A stretch of 64,000 nt of DNA from Photobacterium iliopiscarium (GCF_003026395.1 NZ_PYOO01000003.1:1-64000); one strand, 5' to 3'; shown: positions 19,141-27,977, counted from the stretch's first letter. The notes: generated by a model not told the origin, from the letters alone. Numbers and translations are program-made.

Positions 19141-20454
19141 ATGCTGACCTTCAAAAGGTTTTCTTCAAATTACTCAATATATAAAAAAATAGCACTTCAA
19201 CTTATCGTGTTTTTTATAGCTATTTATATTATTTTTCAATTGCTTATAATTACCAACTTTTTCAGTAAAGATACCTTAAATGTTATTCATGCACACTCCG
19301 TCAAACTAAACATATTACTGATTTTCACTCTTTTTTTTATTTTTTCCTATATTATAAATCGTATTAACAAATGGTTTGTCAACCCATTAAAACAATTAAA
19401 AGATTCAATTAGTAACGATAGTGATATACATATCAACGATAACATTCACGATGATGATATAAGCGATGTATTTAAATCTTATCAAAGAATGATTAAAAAA
19501 GTTGCCGACAAAGATTCTCAAATAAATTTAAAGATATCTACACTGACTCAAGAAAAACAAGCAGTCATGCATCAGCAACAATTAACGTCAAGTATATTTA
19601 ATAATAGTCAGGATGGAATTATCCTGCTTGATAAGAATGGTATTATCACACGTGTAAATCCAATGTTTTGTCACCTAATAGGTATTAAATATGAAAATAT
19701 CATTCATCAGCCTTTAATAAATTTCATTAACATACCTGCATTTAAAAAAATTAAAGCCTCACTTTCTCATGAACTAAATAGTACTCATCAATGGCAAGGT
19801 GAATTTAATATTCAACATGTTATAAATAAGAACAACATTCCTTTATATGTAAAGATAAACAAATTAATTGACAATAAAAACAAAGATATACAATACTCTA
19901 TTATCGCAACAGATCTAACCACAATCAAAGAGATTGATCGTCTAGTACATATCAATCACCATGATCCACTAACAGAATTACCCAATAGAACAGCGCTGAT
20001 TAACCGCTTAAACGATGAACTTAATATACAACTAACAACTCATCATAAATTTGCGGTTCTTTTTATCGATCTAGATAACTTTAAAGTAATTAACGATAAT
20101 TATGGTCATCAAATGGGTGATAAAGTACTAAAAATAACAGCCCATAAATTACGGAACTCCGTAAAAAAAAGCGATATGATCGCACGTCTTGCCGGTGATG
20201 AATTTATAGCTATCATTAACCCAGCAACAGAACATAGTGCTGTTGTTCAAACATGTAGGCGTATATTAAAAATACTCCAACAACCGATTACTATCGATAA
20301 ACATCATCTAACAATAAATGCCAGTATAGGGTGTTACTATGCACATCCAAATAAACAACAAACCATTGATGAAATCTTATGCCAAGCAGATATTGCAATG
20401 TATCAAGCTAAAATAGCAGGGAAAGGATGTATTGTAGAATGTAATTCATTTTGA
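19141..20454 (+). CDS. Membrane-anchored PAS-GGDEF diguanylate cyclase
   Basis: A 437-residue protein. Two membrane helices (about 17-41 and 53-74) flank a very short loop, so there is no real periplasmic sensor. A HAMP-like linker follows, then a PAS domain at about 150-275 (FNNSQDGIILLDKNGIITRV), then GGDEF at about 280-435. The active-site signature reads RLAGDEF (residues 349-355), an accepted variant of GGDEF, and the N-terminal DPLTELPNR motif is intact, so c-di-GMP synthesis is likely. The inhibitory I-site, RxxD in the family, reads KKSD here, which may weaken product inhibition. It is a single gene, ended by a bidirectional hairpin. Confidence 0.87.
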   Translation: MLTFKRFSSNYSIYKKIALQLIVFFIAIYIIFQLLIITNFFSKDTLNVIHAHSVKLNILLIFTLFFIFSYIINRINKWFVNPLKQLKDSISNDSDIHINDNIHDDDISDVFKSYQRMIKKVADKDSQINLKISTLTQEKQAVMHQQQLTSSIFNNSQDGIILLDKNGIITRVNPMFCHLIGIKYENIIHQPLINFINIPAFKKIKASLSHELNSTHQWQGEFNIQHVINKNNIPLYVKINKLIDNKNKDIQYSIIATDLTTIKEIDRLVHINHHDPLTELPNRTALINRLNDELNIQLTTHHKFAVLFIDLDNFKVINDNYGHQMGDKVLKITAHKLRNSVKKSDMIARLAGDEFIAIINPATEHSAVVQTCRRILKILQQPITIDKHHLTINASIGCYYAHPNKQQTIDEILCQADIAMYQAKIAGKGCIVECNSF

Positions 20455-20457
20455 TGA

Positions 20458-20492
20458 AAATGCCGTATACATGGGCACGTATACGGCATTTA
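20458..20492. terminator. Bidirectional terminator between convergent genes
   Basis: ATGCCGTATAC and GTATACGGCAT form a perfect 11-bp stem around an 8-base loop, with A-rich and T-rich flanks. It ends both the cyclase gene and the DUF2947 gene. Confidence 0.85.
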
Positions 20493-20506
20493 AAATTACG
20501 TCTAAT

Positions 20507-20980
20507 TTATGGGCGAGTTGCTAATTGGAAAGTACCATTAGATTGAAACCAAACCGCTTGTTTTTGCTTTCGGCCAAGTAATAGTGGGCCATCATCAAAA
20601 AATAAAAAATTCTTCCAATTACGCTTAAATACACCCCATTTAGTTTCAATGATATTGTATTTTCCATAACAGAAAAAAATAGTCGTATTATCTTCCCACT
20701 TAATATCAACCTGTAGGGCTGCGGGTAACTCAGGCTCATCACTATCCCAAGCTTGCTGCCAATCTATTGCGTCTGACCAAATTTTTTTATCAAAAGCCCA
20801 GTCATCTTTTTCGAAATGATCCGCATCAGGACTTTGACTACTCACATGTTCACACCACAATTGCGCCGAACGAGCTTGAGTAAATGGTTTTATTTGTACT
20901 AAATCTGCTTCAGCAACAGGCATTGAAGCATGAGTGAAAATCCATTTACGTACGTAACTATCAAATTCGGTATAATTCAT
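20507..20980 (-). CDS. DUF2947-like conserved hypothetical protein
   Basis: A 157-residue soluble protein, acidic and unusually rich in Trp and Phe. The blocks WQQAWDSDEPELP, NTTIFFCYGKYNIIETKW and RNWKNFLFFDDGPLLLGRK look like the DUF2947 family found in vibrios, as I remember it. There is no signal peptide, membrane segment or catalytic motif that I recognise. It stands alone, sharing a terminator with the cyclase. Function unknown. Confidence 0.72.
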   Translation of the reverse strand: MNYTEFDSYVRKWIFTHASMPVAEADLVQIKPFTQARSAQLWCEHVSSQSPDADHFEKDDWAFDKKIWSDAIDWQQAWDSDEPELPAALQVDIKWEDNTTIFFCYGKYNIIETKWGVFKRNWKNFLFFDDGPLLLGRKQKQAVWFQSNGTFQLATRP

Positions 20981-21130
20981 TTGTCAGCCTAAAAAAATAA
21001 AGACGACGCAATGTACATCAGTGTTGATATTTGTTCCAGTCTCTCACCAATAATTTTTATATATCTACTTTTAGAAGATAATAAAACACAACAAAACTGA
21101 GCCCATTCACAATAAACATAACATGCTTAT

Positions 21131-21349
21131 TTACTTAGTTTGTCCCCACAAATCACTCACCCAACCACCAATATGATCGTCATAATGATTATCAGAAAAA
21201 GTAGGAGATGTTTTTATCGGGCTACCATGATGACATTCAAGAAGTTCAGATATATGCCTCGCCATCGGATCATCGGTGGACTTCATTTGCCTTTTTTGGG
21301 CAACTTCCTTAATAACCTGTAATCTATATGACGAGTTCATTTTTTTCAT
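21131..21349 (-). CDS. Small hypothetical protein (72 aa)
   Basis: A 72-residue frame from the ATG at 21349, with a strong AGGAG six bases upstream; that site is the main evidence that it is a gene. The N-terminal half is basic and helical (SSYRLQVIKEVAQKRQMK). The C-terminal half is rich in His, Asp and Gly (SDNHYDDHIGGWVSDLWG). No family recognised. No terminator is obvious after it. Confidence 0.6.
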   Translation of the reverse strand: MKKMNSSYRLQVIKEVAQKRQMKSTDDPMARHISELLECHHGSPIKTSPTFSDNHYDDHIGGWVSDLWGQTK

Positions 21350-21728
21350 CTCTAACTCCTCTCAGTAAAATACACAAATAACAACCAAATAAAAATAGGC
21401 TTCTCCGAGGATTACGTCAAATAACTAACGGTAAATTATCTTATGCTTAGCTTATAATCTATAAAATTTATATTATAAAAAACAATACGTTACTATATTT
21501 CATGTTTATATTAAAAATATACATTCCTTATAATAAACTTAACCAACTGATTATAATAAGTTTTTTAAAAAACATTTTTTTTATTTAATTCTTAATTATT
21601 CACACTGTGATCTCGATATTGCACCATAATTAACAGCGTTAATCTTATGGTACATCTGTTAAACTATTAGTTAGCTATATAATTAATACCTATCAACGTA
21701 ATTATTTGCGACTATTTCAGGAGTGTTC
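21350..21728. other. Intergenic region with an imperfect inverted repeat
   Basis: About 380 AT-rich bases. The only structure I see is ACCATAATTAAC, three bases, then GTTAATCTTATGGT at about 21623-21651. This is an imperfect inverted repeat about 80 bases before the DUF3108 start, possibly an operator. Confidence 0.4.
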
Positions 21729-22556
21729 GTGCGTTTATTACCTATTATGACTTTTTCTTTAGTGAGCCTATTCACTATCTCCATTAATGCTAACGCAGAC
21801 ACATTTGTGCCTTCTTCTATCATTAACAGTAATCCTATTCCAAATAGCACATTAACGAAGATAAAAAGCACCCCCAATCCATTATTACCAAACCAAAATA
21901 ATAAATGTAATAAGACATTGAACTATAATGTTTTTTTTGAAGGTCATGATATAGGTAATTATCAACGTAATTTAGTATGGAATGGCACTCAAGCTGATAT
22001 CTATACTAAAAGCACTGTTAATGTCTTAATCACCAAAGCAAAATTAAGCCAACATTCAAAATTGCACTGGTCACCACAACGTCACAGTTTTGTAACTGAT
22101 TCTTTTGAACGCAAAATAAATGGACTAATGACAGGTACAGTATCTGCTACTTTTACTGATAATGGCAAAAAATCGACTGTAATCGAAGATGGCAAATCAC
22201 ATCAATTTAATGAAACCTTATTACCAATCCTTGATGGTGATACGATTGGTGTACAAATGCGATTAGATATTATGCAAGGTAAGAAGAATTTTGATTTTAT
22301 TTTGCAAAATAGTGATGATACAAGCCATTACTACTTTAAAGTTATTGGAGAAGAAACAATTGCCACTAATTTTGGTGATCTAAAAACAATTAGGGTTGAT
22401 CAAATCAAGAAAAATGATCGTAAACTATCATTATGGTTTGCTCCTTCGATCGACTATCAACTCGTACGTGCAACCTACAAGCGTAAATTACTCGACTTAA
22501 AAGCAGTCTTAGTCAGTAAACAAATCATCTGTCCTGCGCCTGTATTAATAAAATAA
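21729..22556 (+). CDS. DUF3108 periplasmic protein
   Basis: A 275-residue exported protein. The signal peptide runs to about residue 24 (ISINANA, cut before DTF). The mature chain begins with a Ser/Asn/Pro-rich linker, followed by a beta-rich domain with NYNVFFEGHDIGNYQRNLVW and LSLWFAPSIDYQLVRATY, the pattern of DUF3108. The GTG at 21729 follows AGGAG by five bases, better than the GTG six bases earlier. Family members lie in the cell envelope; no enzyme activity is known to me. It is followed by convergent genes with no strong terminator. Confidence 0.78.
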   Translation: MRLLPIMTFSLVSLFTISINANADTFVPSSIINSNPIPNSTLTKIKSTPNPLLPNQNNKCNKTLNYNVFFEGHDIGNYQRNLVWNGTQADIYTKSTVNVLITKAKLSQHSKLHWSPQRHSFVTDSFERKINGLMTGTVSATFTDNGKKSTVIEDGKSHQFNETLLPILDGDTIGVQMRLDIMQGKKNFDFILQNSDDTSHYYFKVIGEETIATNFGDLKTIRVDQIKKNDRKLSLWFAPSIDYQLVRATYKRKLLDLKAVLVSKQIICPAPVLIK

Positions 22557-22607
22557 TAAAACATAACATTATTAAATAGCTACGTATTAACGGGCTGTTT
22601 AATATGT

Positions 22608-22859
22608 TTATTTTACGATCGCTTTACTACCAATAATCTTATAGGCAGGCGCACCTCGAACCAATGTATCGCGAGCAAATAACGTCTGACATTCAGGACA
22701 AACACAAGCTTGTTGCGTAAAATCCTTACTTATCCTTTCTTTGAAACATTTGATCAATGCCCCCTTCCCACCTTTACGATATTTAAACAATAACGTTTTA
22801 CAACGGCCGCACAATACATCAATCGTTTTAACAGGACCTTTTTTATTGGGTTTAGCCAT
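22608..22859 (-). CDS. Small zinc-ribbon protein
   Basis: An 83-residue basic protein with two CxxC pairs, LCGRCKTL and CVCPECQTLF, 36 residues apart, the arrangement of a zinc ribbon. The region between is Lys- and Arg-rich (KYRKGGKGALIKCFKERI), suggesting nucleic acid binding. I take the ATG at 22859; an in-frame TTG 33 bases upstream is possible. Conserved-hypothetical quality; target unknown. Confidence 0.65.
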   Translation of the reverse strand: MAKPNKKGPVKTIDVLCGRCKTLLFKYRKGGKGALIKCFKERISKDFTQQACVCPECQTLFARDTLVRGAPAYKIIGSKAIVK

Positions 22860-23009
22860 TATAGTTTTTATTTTCCTGCCTAATACTAACAATATAAATA
22901 TAATATCGTTAATCGTTCACTGAGTGTAATATTAAATAATATAAATCATCTTTACTACAAACATAAACAATAGTTAATCGATTATTTATTAATCAAAAGA
23001 GGGATACCA

Positions 23010-23189
23010 ATGAAAATAATTTTAGTTTTAATAACGGCGGTATTTTTATTATCAGCATGCTCACCAACCGTGGGAAGTAAGAAATGGTGTAACCAGCTAA
23101 AAGAAAAAACAAAAGGAGAATGGAGTGCGAATGAAGCAGTTCAATTCACTCAAAACTGTATTCTTCGTGCAGATGATAATGAAAAATAG
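23010..23189 (+). CDS. DUF3012-like small lipoprotein (59 aa)
   Basis: A 59-residue frame from the ATG at 23010, with AGAGGG about seven bases upstream. The lipobox LLSAC places the lipidated Cys at residue 17. The mature peptide (SPTVGSKKWCNQLKEKTKGE, then WSANEAVQFTQNC) matches what I remember of DUF3012, including the two further cysteines. It is followed by a good terminator. Short enough to be missed by length cut-offs. Function unknown. Confidence 0.75.
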   Translation: MKIILVLITAVFLLSACSPTVGSKKWCNQLKEKTKGEWSANEAVQFTQNCILRADDNEK

Positions 23190-23254
23190 CGTTACTGTAC
23201 TGCTTTATATTAATTTAACGCTATGATAATAAATACAAAAACAACAGATGAAAA

Positions 23255-23283
23255 AAAAGCTCATCTAATGATGAGCTTTTTTA
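23255..23283 (+). terminator. Terminator after the DUF3012-like gene
   Basis: AGCTCATC and GATGAGCT form an 8-bp stem with a TAAT loop, flanked by eight As and six Ts. It can also end the leftward tRNA operon. Confidence 0.85.
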
Positions 23284-23288
23284 AAAGA

Positions 23289-23375
23289 TGGTGCCCCGGG
23301 CCGGACTTGAACCGGCACAGCGCGAACGCCGAGGGATTTTAAATCCCTTGTGTCTACCAATTCCACCACCAGGGC
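23289..23375 (-). tRNA. tRNA-Leu (anticodon TAA), second copy in the operon
   Basis: An 87-base gene with encoded CCA, a paired 7-bp acceptor stem (one G-U), a long variable arm, the GGTTCAAGTCC T-arm, and anticodon TAA in GGGATTTAAAATCCC. It closely resembles E. coli leuZ and is identical to the copy at 23483. Confidence 0.97.
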
Positions 23376-23482
23376 ACGCAATTTAATGCGATGGGTAAGA
23401 CACCATCTGTAGATATCGCTATTTAGCCATATCTTTTAATTCTCTATTTTTCTGCTTCATTTACATATTGCAAATGAAAAGA

Positions 23483-23569
23483 TGGTGCCCCGGGCCGGAC
23501 TTGAACCGGCACAGCGCGAACGCCGAGGGATTTTAAATCCCTTGTGTCTACCAATTCCACCACCAGGGC
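23483..23569 (-). tRNA. tRNA-Leu (anticodon TAA), first copy in the operon
   Basis: Identical to the gene at 23289-23375, in a tandem duplication with a 194-base period. Third gene of the cys-gly-leu-leu operon in transcription order. Confidence 0.97.
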
Positions 23570-23635
23570 ACGCAATTTAATGCGATGGGTAAGACACCAT
23601 CTATAAATATCGCTATTTAGCCATATTTTTTAATT

Positions 23636-23711
23636 TGGAGCGACACACGAGGTTCGAACTCGTGACCTCAACCTTGGCAAGGTTGCGCTCTACCAGCTGA
23701 GCTAGTGTCGC
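23636..23711 (-). tRNA. tRNA-Gly (anticodon GCC)
   Basis: A 76-base cloverleaf: acceptor GCGACAC pairs with GTGTCGC, CCA is encoded, the T-arm has GTTCGAA, and the anticodon loop TTGCCAA gives GCC. Confidence 0.97.
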
Positions 23712-23722
23712 AAGAGGAAGTA

Positions 23723-23796
23723 TGGAGGCGCGTCCCGGAGTCGAACCGAGGTACGCGGATTTGCAATCCGATGCATAGCCACTCTGCCAACGCGCC
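23723..23796 (-). tRNA. tRNA-Cys (anticodon GCA)
   Basis: A 74-base cloverleaf: acceptor GGCGCGT pairs with ACGCGCC, CCA is encoded, the T-arm has GGTTCGACTCC, and the anticodon loop TTGCAAA gives GCA. First gene of the tRNA operon. Confidence 0.97.
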
Positions 23797-23835
23797 ATAT
23801 TTCCTAACCGATAAGACGTTGTCGTCTCGCGGTAT

Positions 23836-23870
23836 GGGGTGCATTCTACGGATTACTGAGGATGAGTCAA
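23836..23870 (-). promoter_or_regulatory. Sigma70 promoter of the tRNA operon with GC-rich discriminator
   Basis: On the minus strand TTGACT (23870-23865), a 16-base spacer and TAGAAT (23848-23843) are followed by GCACCCC. The GC-rich discriminator is typical of stringently controlled stable-RNA promoters. It lies about 47 bases before tRNA-Cys. Confidence 0.85.
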
Positions 23871-23956
23871 CTGCAATTTTTACTTTTGCGATCGTTTGAT
23901 TATTTTACATACAAAACAAGCCATTCCGATCATATGGTGTTCAATGGTTTATCTAT

Positions 23957-24880
23957 CTACATTATATCGCGCATTGAATCAGAAGGAATAATCGCATCGG
24001 AGCATGTCGTTACTCTATGGCTAAGCTTTTGTGCCAACAATAATGATTGTGAAATTGTTTGCTGATCAATTCGAGCAGCAAGATAACCTGCAACAAATGC
24101 GTTATCTGCTATCTGATCACCATACTGCACTGCCAATTTTATAGTTGCTACTCGTAATAAAGCATCAGAACGAATAACCAAGCTACACACAGTACATTCC
24201 GCTCTATTTGATTGCTTAAATACAATCTCACGACACCCCCATTTAACATAGCGTTGCGTTAAATAGCGTGGACTTCCCCAAATTTTCATTTCATCATTTA
24301 AATCAACAAATGCGATATCTGCATAAGAAAATATTTTTTCATACCAATATTGTGCTTGTTTTGTTGACCATAAATCAGCTCGAAAACTGTTATCTAAATA
24401 AACCTTACCGCCCTTTCTCTTATGTATTTCCAATAAGCTTAAAAGCAATGCTTTATCATCATCAGTTAACACGGCAAGACTACTACCACTAATATAAATA
24501 GCTTCATAATCACTCTCTATCAGCGCATGATTTAATAATGTAGATCCATAAGAAAAATAATACCGCATCGCATTATCTTTATTCCAATAATGATAATGGT
24601 ACTGACCACTATTATCCGTTTCAATAAAACATAAATTAGGAAATTTAGTCGCTAAGCATTTAACCAAACTGGTATCAATATTTTCTCGTTGCCAACATTG
24701 CAGCATTTGCATTGATATTTTTTCAATGCCAATACATGTTGCATAGCTAACGCTAATATTACGAGATCCCCCTAGCCGCGCTAGATATAAAGCTCGATTA
24801 ACCACATTACCGCCGTAAGTTTGATATCGAGGTGAATGGTTAAGCTCAACTAATGCTTCTCCAAAAAAAACAATCTTCAT
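23957..24880 (-). CDS. PfkB-family sugar kinase-like protein with a degenerate active site
   Basis: A 307-residue ribokinase-fold protein nearest in style to 2-keto-3-deoxygluconate kinases (FFGEALVEL, YGGNVVNRALYLARLGG, and CFIETDNSGQYHYHYW followed by NKDNAMRYYFS). The second PfkB signature, normally D-T-x-(G/A)-A-G-D-S-F-N-A-G, here reads GDQIADNAFVAGYLAA. The catalytic Asp is Asn260 and the anion-hole Gly is Asp259. Classical kinase activity is therefore doubtful. The ATG at 24880 has GAGGG upstream. It stands alone with no sugar-pathway neighbours. It may be a decayed or repurposed kinase. Confidence 0.75.
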   Translation of the reverse strand: MKIVFFGEALVELNHSPRYQTYGGNVVNRALYLARLGGSRNISVSYATCIGIEKISMQMLQCWQRENIDTSLVKCLATKFPNLCFIETDNSGQYHYHYWNKDNAMRYYFSYGSTLLNHALIESDYEAIYISGSSLAVLTDDDKALLLSLLEIHKRKGGKVYLDNSFRADLWSTKQAQYWYEKIFSYADIAFVDLNDEMKIWGSPRYLTQRYVKWGCREIVFKQSNRAECTVCSLVIRSDALLRVATIKLAVQYGDQIADNAFVAGYLAARIDQQTISQSLLLAQKLSHRVTTCSDAIIPSDSMRDIM

Positions 24881-25334
24881 ATCTTCCCTCGCTAGAGATA
24901 ACAATAAACAATAATACACCGCTTAAAATTGACTCATTAAAAGCGTAATACATTCTGTTTTATCACTATCCTCATAATGCTCTAGATTTATGCTTTTTTT
25001 AGATGAAAATAGGGTTTATTTGATAATAATAAAACATCCCTACTCTTAAATTTTTCACGCTATTTTATACTGCTCATTGAAGACTTTATTTATGATCTAG
25101 ACCGCTTAAATCAATAGGGTTTATGGTTAATAATCATCAATGCCTCTTTCTCAATAACTATTATGATTAACAGTTACACCTGTAATCGTTCAAACTAACA
25201 ATATATGATTTCCATACTTGCATAGGTTACAATTCTAATAGTGATAGGCTCATTTATAATGACATCAGATCTATCGCCCTCTAATTATTATCTGCGGAGC
25301 CTTGCTCCTGTTTTTTATTGATGTGGACTGATAT
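24881..25334. other. Divergent intergenic region with a small hairpin
   Basis: About 450 AT-rich bases between divergent genes. Near the right end GGAGC-CTT-GCTCC (25296-25308) is followed by TGTTTTTT, a small terminator-like hairpin 20 bases before the DUF294 gene. Otherwise nothing recognised. Confidence 0.5.
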
Positions 25335-27212
25335 ATGGAAGCAGAACAAACAGAAATTCTTAATTTTATTAGCCAATATCCACCGTTCGAGTTACTGCCA
25401 GAAGAGCAGCTGAACGAATTAGCTATCGAAATTGAAGTGGCCTATCACCGCGCAGACAGCATGATTTTAAACCTCGGTGATAGCATTAATGACCTATTTC
25501 TTATTCGTAGTGGTGCCGTTGAGGTTTATCGTCGTAAAGGAGAGCTATATAACCGTTTAGATGAAGGTGATATTTTTGGGCAAATGGGATTATTAATGAA
25601 TAATCGAGTCAGAATGCCCGCAAAAGCCTTAGAAGACACCCTACTCTATTGCATACCAGGTAATCTCTTTACCAAACTCTGTGATGACTATGATAGTTTT
25701 GCTGACTTTGTTGAAGTTGATGATGGTTCTCGTCTGCGCCACGCTGTCTCTCGTCAAAATGATGAAAATGATTTAACCACCTCTAAAGTGCGGACATTAC
25801 TGACTCGCGATGCAGTAATTCTGGATCAAAATGCAACCATTCAAGTTGCCGCTCAAACGATGGCTGATGAAGGTATTTCAGCGCTACTTATCTGCGATGA
25901 AAACATCACTGACGATGATGATGATAATGACTTAATTGTCGGTATTATTACTGATCGAGATCTATGCACACGAGTGTTAGCGCTTGGCGTATCAACCGAA
26001 GAATCAGTCTCGACGGTGATGTCAACCGAGCCGATCACACTCGATCATAATGCCTATGTGTTTGAAGCAATGCTTACCATGCTGCGCTCTAATATTCATC
26101 ACTTACCCGTCATGCGAAATAAACATCCCGTCGGCATTATTAGTGTTTCTGATATTGTGCGCTATGAATCTCAAAATAGCTTATTACTCGTCAGTAGTAT
26201 TTATCAGCAACAATCAGTAGAAGAATTAGCGGCATTATCTACGCAAGTTAAAGACTGTTTTGTACGTATGGTTAATGAAGATGCTAATTCACATATGATT
26301 GGTAGTGCGATGGCAGAGATAGGCCGCAGCTTTAAACAACGGTTGCTTGAGCTCGCAGAAGAGGAATATGGCCCACCACCTGTGCCTTATTGTTTTCTAG
26401 CCTTAGGTTCAATGGCGCGTGACGAACAATTAATTGTTACAGACCAGGATAATGCCATTATTCTTGATAATCATTTTAATTATGACAAGCACAATGCCTA
26501 CTTTGAAAAACTGGCTAAATTTGTTTGTGATGGTCTTGCTGAATGTGGTTATGCCTATTGTACGGGCGATATTATGGCAACCAATCCAGAATGGCGAAAA
26601 ACCCGTCAACAATGGGAAGATTGTTTTGCCGATTGGATTGATAACCCTAAACCCGTCGCATTACTTAACAGTTCAATATTCTTTGATCTTGGTGGTGTAT
26701 GGGGTAAAACGAAATGGGCAAAACAACTTAATGGCTTTATCGTCCGTCGAGCACGAAATAGCCCTCGCTTCTTAGCATGTCTAGCCCGAAATGCTTTAAA
26801 CCGCACCCCTCCATTAGGATTTTTCAAAGATTTTGTAATGGAAAAAGATGGTCGACATAATAACTCCATCAACCTTAAACGCCGTGGTACAGCGCCGTTA
26901 GCCGATTTAATTCGCGTACATGCCCTTGCCGTTGGTTCACGTTCACAAAACTCACTTGAACGCCTTGATGATATTATCGATAGCGGCATTCTACCTCCAG
27001 GTCGAGCACAAGACTTACGTGACGCAATGGAATACATCTCTTTAGTCCGTATTCGTCACCAAGCATTGGATATTGAAGCAGAAATCGAGCCCGATAACAG
27101 TATTGAACCTGAAAACATGTCTGATTTTGAACGCCGAAATCTCAAGGATGCATTCCAAATATTAAGTAAAGCACAAAACTTTGTGAAATTTCGTTATCAA
27201 TCAGCAAGATAA
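25335..27212 (+). CDS. cNMP-binding/CBS/DUF294 nucleotidyltransferase-like protein
   Basis: A 625-residue cytoplasmic signalling protein. Domains in order are a cyclic-nucleotide-binding-like domain (about 10-130, with GDIFGQMGLL), a CBS pair (about 150-285), the DUF294 nucleotidyltransferase-like domain (about 330-470, with LALGSMARDEQLIVTDQDNA) and DUF294_C (about 480-620). The GSxARxE...TDQDNA motif resembles the GlnD nucleotidyltransferase core, so a nucleotidyl-transfer role is plausible; the substrate is unknown. The stop is 15 bases before the next gene, a DEDD exonuclease. That pairing is common in gammaproteobacteria and implies an operon. Confidence 0.9.
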   Translation: MEAEQTEILNFISQYPPFELLPEEQLNELAIEIEVAYHRADSMILNLGDSINDLFLIRSGAVEVYRRKGELYNRLDEGDIFGQMGLLMNNRVRMPAKALEDTLLYCIPGNLFTKLCDDYDSFADFVEVDDGSRLRHAVSRQNDENDLTTSKVRTLLTRDAVILDQNATIQVAAQTMADEGISALLICDENITDDDDDNDLIVGIITDRDLCTRVLALGVSTEESVSTVMSTEPITLDHNAYVFEAMLTMLRSNIHHLPVMRNKHPVGIISVSDIVRYESQNSLLLVSSIYQQQSVEELAALSTQVKDCFVRMVNEDANSHMIGSAMAEIGRSFKQRLLELAEEEYGPPPVPYCFLALGSMARDEQLIVTDQDNAIILDNHFNYDKHNAYFEKLAKFVCDGLAECGYAYCTGDIMATNPEWRKTRQQWEDCFADWIDNPKPVALLNSSIFFDLGGVWGKTKWAKQLNGFIVRRARNSPRFLACLARNALNRTPPLGFFKDFVMEKDGRHNNSINLKRRGTAPLADLIRVHALAVGSRSQNSLERLDDIIDSGILPPGRAQDLRDAMEYISLVRIRHQALDIEAEIEPDNSIEPENMSDFERRNLKDAFQILSKAQNFVKFRYQSAR

Positions 27213-27227
27213 TAAAAAGAGCAGTTA

Positions 27228-27977
27228 ATGTTTCATTACGGATCAAAACAATCTGCTTCGGCACACTTTACGCGTAACATGCCAGTTCCTGACTGGCATT
27301 TACGGTTTAAAACATTAGCGCAAGAAGCAAAAGATAGCCGCATAAAATCTTATTATCAGACCGGTATTATCTCTGAAGATACACCATTAAGTGAAGTGTC
27401 TTTTGTCGCTCTAGACTTTGAAACGACAGGACTCAATTCAGAAACTGATGATATTGTTAGTATCGGATTAGTACCCTTTGATTTTCATCGTATTTATTGC
27501 CGAGAATCACAACATTGGGTCGTAAAACCAAAGGTAAAACTAGAAGAAGATTCTGTGGTTATTCATGGTATTACGCACTCTGACGTTCAACAAGCACCCG
27601 ATTTACGCCGAATTCTTGAAGCTGTATTAGATGCCCTTGCTGGAAAAGTCGTCGTCGTTCACTATAAAAATATTGAACGTCAATTTATGGATCGTGCGTT
27701 AAAAATTCGCTTAGGTGAAGGGATTGAATTTCCCGTTGTTGATACGTTAGCCATTGAAGCTACCATTCAACAACAGCTAATTAGTGGCCTGTGGAATATA
27801 TTAAAAGGTAAACGTCCAGGCTCAGTACGACTCGGTAAATGTCGTTCTCGTTATGGTCTACCAGCCTACCAACCACACCATGCGTTAACCGATTCTTTAG
27901 CAACAGCAGAATTACTTCAAGCTCAAATAGCTTATCACTTCACTCCAGAGACTCCCATTGGCCACCTTTGGGAATAA
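27228..27977 (+). CDS. DnaQ-like DEDDh 3'-5' exonuclease
   Basis: A 249-residue exonuclease. Motif Exo I is FVALDFETTGLN, Exo II is seen around VVVHYKNIERQFMDRAL, and Exo III is HHALTDSLATAELL, giving the D-E-D-H-D set. About 60 N-terminal residues precede the nuclease domain and are not recognised. It is cotranscribed with the DUF294 gene and followed by a terminator. It may be a stand-alone proofreading or repair nuclease; the real substrate is unknown. Confidence 0.88.
   Translation: MFHYGSKQSASAHFTRNMPVPDWHLRFKTLAQEAKDSRIKSYYQTGIISEDTPLSEVSFVALDFETTGLNSETDDIVSIGLVPFDFHRIYCRESQHWVVKPKVKLEEDSVVIHGITHSDVQQAPDLRRILEAVLDALAGKVVVVHYKNIERQFMDRALKIRLGEGIEFPVVDTLAIEATIQQQLISGLWNILKGKRPGSVRLGKCRSRYGLPAYQPHHALTDSLATAELLQAQIAYHFTPETPIGHLWE

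Larger units (their letters stand above)
23283..23635. repeat. Tandem duplication around tRNA-Leu
   Basis: Two copies of a roughly 159-base unit (23283-23441 and 23477-23635) contain the tRNA-Leu gene plus about 65 bases of its 5' flank. They differ at only a few positions in that flank. The unit period is 194 bases. Confidence 0.85.

Noticed and set aside
23283-23635. The two direct repeats as a CRISPR array or mobile element
   Set aside because: Each unit is a tRNA-Leu gene plus flank; there are only two copies and no short regularly spaced repeats.
23613-23899. Short frames across the tRNA cluster
   Set aside because: They lie over the tRNA-Gly and tRNA-Cys genes and are typical spurious frames of tRNA sequence.
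26434-27037. Frames of more than 100 codons on both strands inside the DUF294 gene
   Set aside because: Shadows of a clearly conserved 625-codon gene; no ribosome sites or family motifs.
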